From NCBI GenBank assembly GCA_017561265.1, contig JAFZDJ010000113.1:1-9356 (forward strand): a stretch of DNA of 9,356 nucleotides, in the 5' to 3' direction. Source of the stretch: Bacteroidales bacterium. Lineage in GTDB: Bacteria > Bacteroidota > Bacteroidia > Bacteroidales > UBA932. Both the position numbers and the translations under genes were made by a program. Shown one piece after another: positions 1 through 5,498 of this stretch. A model generated the notes under the pieces. It had not been told where the DNA came from and searched no databases. It worked only from the letters and a program-made list of their open reading frames with translations. How positions within the stretch are numbered: the stretch's first letter is position 1; the number at the start of each line of letters is the position of its first letter.

Positions 1-165
1 CCTCTGCTTAAGCTTGTTCCAGTATTTTCGTGCAGTAAGATAATCCTTACTTTCTGTAAGAATCTGTACTATATCAACAATGCTGAAATACCACTTTTCC
101 TGCACCTCATCCCAGATCGTTCTGATCTGCTTTTCTTCAAAAATCTTTAATTCCTGCATTGTCAT
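1..165 (-). CDS. Bro-N domain protein (phage antirepressor-like), partial at left edge
   Basis: The first 55 codons are visible and the gene runs off the left edge. From ATG at 165 the protein starts MTMQELKIFEEKQIRTIWDE and continues with the pattern WYFSIVDIVQILTES, then ARKYWNKLKQR. The blocks F-E-x-K-x-I-R-T-x-W-D, W-Y-F-S-I-V-D and Y-W-x-x-L-K are typical of the Bro-N domain. In Bacteroidales this domain occurs in many chromosomal and prophage proteins of the antirepressor or DinD-like kind, and it is thought to bind DNA. A second in-frame ATG at 159 is an alternative start. A perfect TAnnTTTG -7 box lies 23-30 bases upstream. The missing C-terminus prevents a sub-family assignment; the domain call itself is fairly safe. 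Confidence 0.75.
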   Translation of the reverse strand, partial: MTMQELKIFEEKQIRTIWDEVQEKWYFSIVDIVQILTESKDYLTARKYWNKLKQR

Positions 166-187
166 AACTTTAAGTTTTAATTCTCCA

Positions 188-195
188 CAAATCTA
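188..195 (-). promoter_or_regulatory. Candidate -7 box for the Bro-N gene
   Basis: On the minus strand this reads TAGATTTG, a perfect match to the Bacteroidetes sigma-ABfA -7 consensus TAnnTTTG. Transcription would start near 181, leaving a leader of about 16 nt before ATG 165. No clear TTTG -33 element is seen at the expected distance, so this rests on the -7 box and its position. Confidence 0.45.
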
Positions 196-213
196 ACAAT
201 AAATCCGAATAAA

Positions 214-463
214 TCATATCGCTTCAAAGACCTTCAGTGCATCGCGTTTAATATCCTTGTCAATCTCACGATATCGGGCAAAAGCCTTGCTGCCTTCTTT
301 ATGGGCGTTGAGGACTCCGACCAGGTTCGGGCTTTGACCTGTTTTTCGATCACGAATTACATAATGCTCATATCCCCAACTTCTTCATTCGGACTATTAT
401 CGAGCTGGACTTACGACCGAAATGTTCCGCGATTTCATGGACAGACAAACCTTCAGATATTTC
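214..463 (-). pseudogene. Frameshifted C-terminal part of the HD gene: HTH segment plus tail
   Basis: Downstream of the HD domain, coding-like sequence continues in other frames. In the frame ending at TGA 368-370, about 30 codons (461-371) read EGLSVHEIAEHFGRKSSS followed by IIVRMKKLGI. This is the helix-turn-helix pattern (G-x-S-x-x-E-I-A-x-x-x-G-R-K-x-x-x-I-x-x-R-x-K-K-L-G) common at the C-termini of Bacteroidales proteins. In the original HD frame, after stops at 399-394 and 387-385, a 56-codon stretch (384-217) then ends at TGA 214-216. It reads ...YEHYVIRDRKTGQSPNL... and ...KAFARYREIDKDIKRDALK.... That stretch has no usable start codon of its own. A single ancestral gene with two compensating indels explains all three pieces. 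The function of the tail is not recognised. Overlapping separate genes are less likely. Confidence 0.45.
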
Positions 464-849
464 TTCAGACGCTTGACATCCTTGTCGCTGAGATATGGAA
501 GCCGGCGGATGTCCATATTGTCCGTCAGGTCATTGATCTTCACCGCGGCTGCCAAAGGATTCTTCCGTACACGCTCGATGAAGTCGTCGTAATTTTCATT
601 TTCAGTGACCTTCGTCAAACACCTCAGCGCCGCAATGACCTGTGACGAAAAGCCCTCTGCCTGCAACATCTCGAAAGTCCACGGTGTATCTTCCACCACA
701 TCATGCAGTATACCAACAATCTTCTCATCTTCGGTCTTTCCCATTTCCATGACACGAAACGGATGCCCTATATATTCCTTTCCTGCCTTGTCCAACTGTC
801 CCGCATGTGCCTCAACAGCAATCTCGACGGCTCTTTCAAGTGTACTCAT
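397..849 (-). CDS. Small HD-domain protein, RelA/SpoT- or MESH1-type (p)ppGpp hydrolase-like
   Basis: This 150-aa cytoplasmic protein begins MSTLERAVEIAVEAHAGQLD. It shows the HD-superfamily metal site: H15 in the first helix, H29 in G-H-P, the H49-D50 pair in GILHDVVEDT, and a distal K-I-N-D-L-T-D-N motif with D107 and N111. The ALLHDvvEDT-like block is characteristic of RelA/SpoT hydrolase domains and small alarmone hydrolases, which remove pyrophosphate from (p)ppGpp using Mn2+. Other nucleotide substrates are possible for so short a protein. No synthetase or TGS domain is present. The core looks complete to about residue 133 (KRLKKYLK). The last 17 residues do not resemble the family and overlap a better helix-turn-helix frame, so the 3' end is probably frameshifted. 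ATG 849 is chosen because the hydrolase-type N-terminus starts there and a TAACTTTG box lies 30 bases upstream. Confidence 0.75.
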   Translation of the reverse strand: MSTLERAVEIAVEAHAGQLDKAGKEYIGHPFRVMEMGKTEDEKIVGILHDVVEDTPWTFEMLQAEGFSSQVIAALRCLTKVTENENYDDFIERVRKNPLAAAVKINDLTDNMDIRRLPYLSDKDVKRLKKYLKVCLSMKSRNISVVSPAR

Positions 850-878
850 AAAATGTCTTCAAATTATTTTCAACCTCA

Positions 879-886
879 CAAAGTTA
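879..886 (-). promoter_or_regulatory. Candidate -7 box for the HD gene
   Basis: The minus strand reads TAACTTTG, a perfect TAnnTTTG match. The predicted start of transcription near 872 gives a leader of about 23 nt to ATG 849. No convincing -33 TTTG is visible upstream. Confidence 0.45.
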
Positions 887-935
887 ACACCCGGTTTGAA
901 TTTACGGAAGGCCCGAACATATTTTCACCGGAATA

Positions 936-971
936 TTAATTTGGGTTTTAAGATAAATATTACGTAATTTG
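936..971 (+). promoter_or_regulatory. Weak candidate promoter for the SGNH hydrolase gene
   Basis: Two imperfect matches to the Bacteroidetes promoter lie in the 147-bp spacer between the divergent HD and SGNH genes. TTAATTTG at 936-943 differs from TAnnTTTG at one position. The TTTG at 940-943 is also spaced 20 nt from GTAATTTG at 964-971, which would suit a -33/-7 pair, but that box has two mismatches. The second arrangement gives a leader of about 20 nt. Neither is strong. Confidence 0.25.
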
Positions 972-996
972 TAGAAGTTATTACACACAAACTGAC

Positions 997-1656
997 ATGA
1001 AAAGAATTCTCACATTCATGCTGGCGGCGGCGATAGCTGTAACAGCATCTGCACAGACGAAGAAGGTTTCGATCCTTGGCGACTCGTATTCGACTTTTAC
1101 AGGACATAATCCGGAAGGATATGCACCGTTCTACCCTAATGACAGGAACGACGTGACTGAGGTGGAACAGACATGGTGGAGCCTGTATATCAAGGCTATG
1201 GGATACGAGCTTGACAAAAACAATTCTTGGGGAGGCACAACAATCTGCAATACCGGATACGGCAGAATGGACTCGTCAAAATCGTCATTCACATCGCGTG
1301 TGGACATGCTTGGTAACCCTGACATCATCTTCATTTTCGGTGGTACAAACGACGCATGGGCAGGCTCGCCTGTAGGAGAATACATGTGGGAAGGATGGAC
1401 AAAGGAGGATTGCAAGAATTTCAGACCAGCTTATGCTTGCCTTATTGACATGCTCCAGAAGAAATATCCGAATGCCAAGATTTACTCTATCTTGAACTCA
1501 GAACTCCGCGAGGAGATCAACGAATCCAGCCGCGAGGTCTGCAAACATTACGGAGTCCAGCTCATAGAGCTCTACGACATCGAGAAACAGAACGGACATC
1601 CATCGATCAAGGGTATGCAGAGCATCTGCGACCAGCTGATTGAAGCTATCAAGTAG
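997..1656 (+). CDS. Secreted SGNH/GDSL-family hydrolase (putative carbohydrate esterase)
   Basis: This is a 219-aa exported protein. Residues 1-19 form a signal peptide (K-R, a hydrophobic stretch, then A-S-A before Q20), so it acts in the periplasm or beyond. The mature part is one SGNH domain. Block I is ILGDSYSTF with nucleophile S30, block II is NSWGG (G79-G80), block III is FGGTND with N118, and block V is GHPS with H201. Families of this kind remove acetyl or other acyl groups from sugars, but the substrate cannot be read from sequence. A canonical D-x-x-H is absent: the residue three before H201 is Q198, and the nearest acidic residues are E196 and D194. The domain is about 45% identical, by hand alignment, to the C-terminal domain of the convergent GH127/146 fusion, sharing STICNTGY/TTICNTGY, GGTND and NSEL. 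The gene ends 16 bp before a shared bidirectional terminator. Confidence 0.85.
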   Translation: MKRILTFMLAAAIAVTASAQTKKVSILGDSYSTFTGHNPEGYAPFYPNDRNDVTEVEQTWWSLYIKAMGYELDKNNSWGGTTICNTGYGRMDSSKSSFTSRVDMLGNPDIIFIFGGTNDAWAGSPVGEYMWEGWTKEDCKNFRPAYACLIDMLQKKYPNAKIYSILNSELREEINESSREVCKHYGVQLIELYDIEKQNGHPSIKGMQSICDQLIEAIK

Positions 1657-1672
1657 CAACGCATTCTGATAT

Positions 1673-1780
1673 AAAAATATCGGTCTGTTAACATTATAGG
1701 TGACATGCCACCCCCGGCTAGGGGATGCCTGCCGAATGGCAGGTGGGGGTCACCGGTATGTTAACAGACCGATATTTTTT
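1673..1780. terminator. Bidirectional terminator in a 107-bp complex palindrome
   Basis: Perfect 22-bp inverted arms occupy 1673-1694 and 1758-1779. They begin with AAAAATATCGG and end with CCGATATTTTT, so transcripts in either direction would end in a U-tract after the stem. An inner 6-bp stem (GGTGAC 1699-1704 with GTCACC 1749-1754) encloses two hairpins: CCCC/GGGG around 1712-1724, and CCTGCC-GAAT-GGCAGG at 1728-1743. The element sits exactly between two convergent genes, and the TAA stop of the minus-strand gene (1779-1781) overlaps its T-tract. The stem is far longer than a terminator needs. Confidence 0.8.
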
Positions 1781-4700
1781 ACAATTCCTCTACAAAAGCT
1801 GCAACCTGCTCCGCCATGGCAGTCATGCCTGCTACGCTCGGATGGTCCCAGATCTTTTCGATGTCCTCGAGAAGAAGGGCGTGAGCTCCATAATGCTCAC
1901 ATGCTTCAAACTGACCCTTGGTGATCTCAGGCTTGAGCTCTGAATTTATGACGCAGATGATTTCAGCATCCGGAGCTTCTTTCGTAAGATAATCAAGCAT
2001 ATAGCAGCATGCAGGGAGGTATGAAGCAAGGTCTTCTTCAGTCCAGTCGGCATACTTCATCTCTCCGATAGGAGAATTTGCCCATGAATCGTTAGTACCG
2101 CCGCAGATGAGGATAAGATCAGGATCGTCATCCCCTGCCACGATGTTCTTCATACGGGCGATGAAGGACCATGTAGGGCACGGAACGGCATCATAACCTG
2201 TATTGCAGATAGTCGAACCGCTCCAGCTTTCGTTCATGACAAGGTCATATCCGGCAAGAGAGCAGAACTGGCTCCACCATGTATCTTCGACCTTGACAAC
2301 ATCATTCGGACCCTGCGGACGTGATGAATACCACCACGCATTGCCCTCGGGAATATGCCCCAGGAAAGTCGAATATGAATCACCGAGCACAGCCACTGTC
2401 GGCTGAGACTCTACAAGACGAAGCTCATAAAGTCCGCCTACCTGTGTACCTGGATAGCTCTGGAAACGTACGCGGATATATTCCTTGCCCTCGAGCATCG
2501 ATGCCGGTATACGGTATTCCTCAGTCTTGAATACAGACGAACGCCAGCGGCGTGTATTGTCCAATTCAATAAGTTTCTCATCATCGATCATGATATCGAA
2601 TCTGCGTGTTCCCCAGTCGTCGACTCCCCAATACTTCACATAGAGAGAAAGCTCTGTCTTGCCCTGAGTAGCAAGCTCATAGCTGAACCATCCGCCGTTC
2701 TGAGCCTCACGGAAAAACACATTGTTGGTATTGCCTGTAGTCGATCTCTCGAACTGCATCTTATGGTCGGTCTCAGGCTGCTGCTCAGCTGGCTGCACCT
2801 GATCTGTCGTACGTCCTTCGAGTTTCAGCCTGGCAGCCTCCTCCGCTGCAAGATCTGCGAGATAATCCTCATATCCGTCCTTCGAAAGCGCGAGCCAATA
2901 CATCATGTAGCGTGCATCATGGATGGTATAGAAAGGCTGGAGCTCGCCCTCGATAGGGTTGCGCACCTCGATACCTTCGAATGTGAAATGAAGCGGCTTG
3001 CCAGGAACAGGCTTGAGGCAGTCTGCAAGGTCGGCCTCGCCATAAAGAAGCATAGGTGCCTTGTCCACTGGGAGGTATTCTCCACCTGCATACTGTCCGA
3101 AACGGCTGTCGTCGGCGATGATTCCTCGAAGATCCTCCGTTCCGGTCTTCATACCCAGAACGATAGGGCCGTGCATGAATGCGACATACTGAGGGACATT
3201 AGGAAGCTGAACCACGCTTGTATGCATAGGGAAAGCAATCTCAACGACATCACCCTTCTTCCACTTGCGGTCGACAGTAACATATCCGTCAGCACCTGCC
3301 TGGGCAGATACGGTCTTTCCGTTCACCTTCACCTCGAACTCTCCTTCAGCCACCCATGAAGGCTTGCGAACCTTCATTTCAAACTGACCCTTACCTTTCG
3401 CCACGACTATACGTGAAGTCTCACCATATGGGAAAGCCGTCTCCTGACGAAGCACCATTCCGCGGTCCTTCCAATCAAGCTCCGACGCTACGAAAAGATT
3501 GACGTACAATGAATTATCGTCATGAGTATATATGAACTGACCATACTTTCCATGGTTCTCCATACCTGTTCCTACACAGCACCACATTGCTTCGCCCGGA
3601 GCCGAATAGACCCTGTAATGACGTGGGCGCACGCCTGTAAAATATACATATCCTCCATGCTCAGGATGCTGGGTAGAAAGGATATGGTTGAAGAGAGCAC
3701 GCTCGTAATAATCAGAATATGAAGACTTAGGATCGAGACGGAAAAGGCTCTCTGTAAGCTTCAGCATGTTGTAGGTATTGCATGACTCAGGACCGTCATT
3801 GTCATTAAGGAAGTCCACATATGCCTCGACCGGCGGGAAATGCTCCCTGCGGCTGTTTCCACCGAAGGCGAGGCTTCTGTTTCCGGTCACTGTCTCCCAG
3901 AAGAAACGGCCTGCATCAAGGTATTTCTGATCTCCCGAAAGCTCTCCGATACGTTCAAAACCCTGAGCCTTAGGCACCTGTGTATTCGCATGAAGATTAT
4001 CAAGACAATCTATGCCTTCTGACATAGGATCCAGAATCTGCTTGTGCGAGAATCTGCGCGCTGCATCGAGATACTTCTTATCTCCGGACACGGCATATGC
4101 ATCCGCAAGCACCTCGTTCATACCTCCCTGCTCGTTACGCATCATGGCCTGCATCTGCTCATCTGTCAGGCCTGAGGTCAGGCTGATCGCCCAGTCAGAA
4201 AATGCAAGGAACATGTCCTTTGCGTCCTCATAACCGCAGTATACCCATGCATCGCGAAGACCTGCATACATCTTGTGAAGGTTATAGAAAGGGGCCCATG
4301 CTGCGAAGTAGATTCCGAACTCTCCCTTCTTGAATGAAGTCCAGAGCTCATCGCTGCCAGGGAATCCGCCGATGTAATCCACTCCCCACTCCGGATTATT
4401 CTTCGCATGCGCGGCATGCACCTCCTTGAGTTCGCTGAGCATGTACTCCATCCTTTCGCGGCACTCCTTGTCGCCGGTAGCGGCATAGTTCTGAGCCATT
4501 GCAGAAAGGTAATGGCCGGCAATATGGCCGTCCAGACCATCCCAGTTTGGATATGGCTTCGCCTTCATCTCAAGACCCGATTCCTTCCTGTACGGAGCCA
4601 GCATGCGGTCCACATCATACTGCATCAGCACCTCGAGATTGAGGTCACGTGCCGTCTTGAGCGGTCCGTCAAGAAGTTTCACATCTCCCAAAGGGAAGGC

Positions 4701-4784
4701 ATTCGAATAAAGTCTGTCCTGCGCAGAGGCGCCTGCCGCCGCCAGAAGAAGCGATACGGCGATCAATAAAAGCCTAGGTCTCAT
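1779..4784 (-). CDS. Secreted beta-L-arabinofuranosidase (GH127/GH146 type) fused to a C-terminal SGNH hydrolase domain
   Basis: This 1001-aa protein has a signal peptide at residues 1-21 (A-G-A-S-A before Q22). Residues 25 to about 520 form the DUF1680-type (alpha/alpha)6 domain. The metal/catalytic residues known from GH127 are visible: E333 and C335 in GPESCNTYNM, and C402-C403 in MWCCVGTGMENHGKYG. In the family the first Cys of the pair (here C402) is the nucleophile and zinc ligand. Residues 520-640 (QLPNVPQYVAFMHGPIVLG...) match the DUF4986-type region, and 672-790 look like the beta-sandwich module (DUF6805-like) seen in such enzymes. Residues 796-1001 are an SGNH hydrolase domain: S803 in GDSYS, S855-G856, N898 in GGTND, and D980-H981 in DHPS. 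Ordinary family members stop after the beta-sandwich, near 790-800 aa, so the esterase-like domain is an addition. It follows the DUF1847 gene after 11 bp. The choice between GH127 and GH146 is uncertain; the accessory domains favour GH146. Confidence 0.9.
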   Translation of the reverse strand: MRPRLLLIAVSLLLAAAGASAQDRLYSNAFPLGDVKLLDGPLKTARDLNLEVLMQYDVDRMLAPYRKESGLEMKAKPYPNWDGLDGHIAGHYLSAMAQNYAATGDKECRERMEYMLSELKEVHAAHAKNNPEWGVDYIGGFPGSDELWTSFKKGEFGIYFAAWAPFYNLHKMYAGLRDAWVYCGYEDAKDMFLAFSDWAISLTSGLTDEQMQAMMRNEQGGMNEVLADAYAVSGDKKYLDAARRFSHKQILDPMSEGIDCLDNLHANTQVPKAQGFERIGELSGDQKYLDAGRFFWETVTGNRSLAFGGNSRREHFPPVEAYVDFLNDNDGPESCNTYNMLKLTESLFRLDPKSSYSDYYERALFNHILSTQHPEHGGYVYFTGVRPRHYRVYSAPGEAMWCCVGTGMENHGKYGQFIYTHDDNSLYVNLFVASELDWKDRGMVLRQETAFPYGETSRIVVAKGKGQFEMKVRKPSWVAEGEFEVKVNGKTVSAQAGADGYVTVDRKWKKGDVVEIAFPMHTSVVQLPNVPQYVAFMHGPIVLGMKTGTEDLRGIIADDSRFGQYAGGEYLPVDKAPMLLYGEADLADCLKPVPGKPLHFTFEGIEVRNPIEGELQPFYTIHDARYMMYWLALSKDGYEDYLADLAAEEAARLKLEGRTTDQVQPAEQQPETDHKMQFERSTTGNTNNVFFREAQNGGWFSYELATQGKTELSLYVKYWGVDDWGTRRFDIMIDDEKLIELDNTRRWRSSVFKTEEYRIPASMLEGKEYIRVRFQSYPGTQVGGLYELRLVESQPTVAVLGDSYSTFLGHIPEGNAWWYSSRPQGPNDVVKVEDTWWSQFCSLAGYDLVMNESWSGSTICNTGYDAVPCPTWSFIARMKNIVAGDDDPDLILICGGTNDSWANSPIGEMKYADWTEEDLASYLPACCYMLDYLTKEAPDAEIICVINSELKPEITKGQFEACEHYGAHALLLEDIEKIWDHPSVAGMTAMAEQVAAFVEEL

Positions 4785-4795
4785 AGTGTTATCGA

Positions 4796-5425
4796 TTATA
4801 TTCCAAATTTCTTCTTGTAATATGACCCTGCTGTGTAGAGAGCCGCAGCTGGGTTGTTTCCTGTGACGCGGTCCTTCGTCACAAGAGTAGTCACATATGC
4901 CTCGGAATAGCGGTAGAAGAGGCTGTCATGGCCTACGCAAAGGCCTATGACCACGTTAAGGTCGGTTCCGGCCTGATTCAGCAGACGTGCCTGAAGGATA
5001 GGATTGCACATGGCCGGACCTATGTTTTCGCATTTTTCAGGTATGCCCATGGATGTCTTGGCTCTGCCCTCGACCTTACATATCACGGCATATGGTTCGA
5101 AGCCGTTGGCACGCAGGATGCGGGCGAAGATGCGTGCCTCGTTGATCAGTCCGATGCAATTGGCAATGCCGATCTTCTTCGCACCGATCTTGCGGGCAAA
5201 CTCCATTATCTCCTGCACACGGGTCCACTGACAGTAACCTTCAAATTCCACCTCTGCGCTCGCAATCATTACCTCGCGGTTCCTGTCTTCATCATAGCGC
5301 TCGAGAGCCCAACTTGCATCTTCATCGGAAAGATTGGTCGTAAGGCAGAAATCAGGGTATGTCCTTGTCTTGAACTTGCAGTTCTGAGTGCCGCAGTCTA
5401 CGCAGCTTAAGGTCTTTTCATCCAT
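4796..5425 (-). CDS. DUF1847 family cysteine-rich, putative metal-binding protein
   Basis: This 209-aa protein has no signal peptide and is therefore predicted to be cytoplasmic. The N-terminus holds a cysteine cluster (C8-x2-C11-x4-C16-x10-C27). Further cysteines fall at 65, 90, 116, 132, 140 and 163, several in conserved-looking blocks: W-T-R-V-Q-E-I-M-E-F-A, GIANCIGL (C90), AMCNPILQA (C140) and GLCVGHDSLF (C163, H166). This pattern fits the DUF1847 family, for which metal binding has been suggested and no reaction established. The block order (KKIGIANCIGL, then CNPILQARLLN, then NVVIGLCVGHD) suggests a Rossmann-like alpha/beta fold carrying metal or Fe-S sites; this is inference. The protein precedes the GH127/146 fusion by 11 bp on the same strand, so the two are probably co-transcribed. 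A perfect TATATTTG box lies 20-27 bp upstream of ATG 5425. Confidence 0.8.
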   Translation of the reverse strand: MDEKTLSCVDCGTQNCKFKTRTYPDFCLTTNLSDEDASWALERYDEDRNREVMIASAEVEFEGYCQWTRVQEIMEFARKIGAKKIGIANCIGLINEARIFARILRANGFEPYAVICKVEGRAKTSMGIPEKCENIGPAMCNPILQARLLNQAGTDLNVVIGLCVGHDSLFYRYSEAYVTTLVTKDRVTGNNPAAALYTAGSYYKKKFGI

Positions 5426-5444
5426 AAATCATGTTTATCAGATA

Positions 5445-5452
5445 CAAATATA
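5445..5452 (-). promoter_or_regulatory. Candidate -7 box for the DUF1847-GH127/146 operon
   Basis: The minus strand reads TATATTTG, a perfect TAnnTTTG match. It would start transcription near 5438, only about 13 nt before ATG 5425. A -33 TTTG is not evident. Confidence 0.5.
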
Positions 5453-5474
5453 CCGTTATTCGGGAAATATTCCT

Positions 5475-5482
5475 TATTTTTG
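5475..5482 (+). promoter_or_regulatory. Candidate -7 box for the GH31 gene
   Basis: The plus strand reads TATTTTTG, a perfect TAnnTTTG match, 22 bp from the divergent box at 5445-5452. The predicted start near 5488 gives a leader of about 11-17 nt. This box also argues that translation starts at 5499 or 5505, not at an upstream in-frame ATG (5388). Confidence 0.5.
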
Positions 5483-5498
5483 GAAAAACATAAAACTT

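Noticed and set aside
397..500. Programmed -1 frameshift between the HD domain and the HTH segment
   Set aside because: No X-XXY-YYZ slippery heptamer followed by a stable structure was found at the junction, and a second shift would be needed for the tail. Mutation or sequencing error is simpler.
1673..1779. The GTTAAC-containing inverted arms as an integron attC site
   Set aside because: The arms do not fit the RYYYAAC/GTTRRRY core (GTTAAC is simply self-palindromic), no integrase gene is present, and A/T-tracts at both ends fit a bidirectional terminator.
5388..5498. GH31 N-terminal extension from ATG 5388
   Set aside because: It would overlap the divergent DUF1847 gene and its promoter and bury the signal peptide 37 residues inside. 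The TATTTTTG box at 5475-5482 supports a start at 5499 or 5505.
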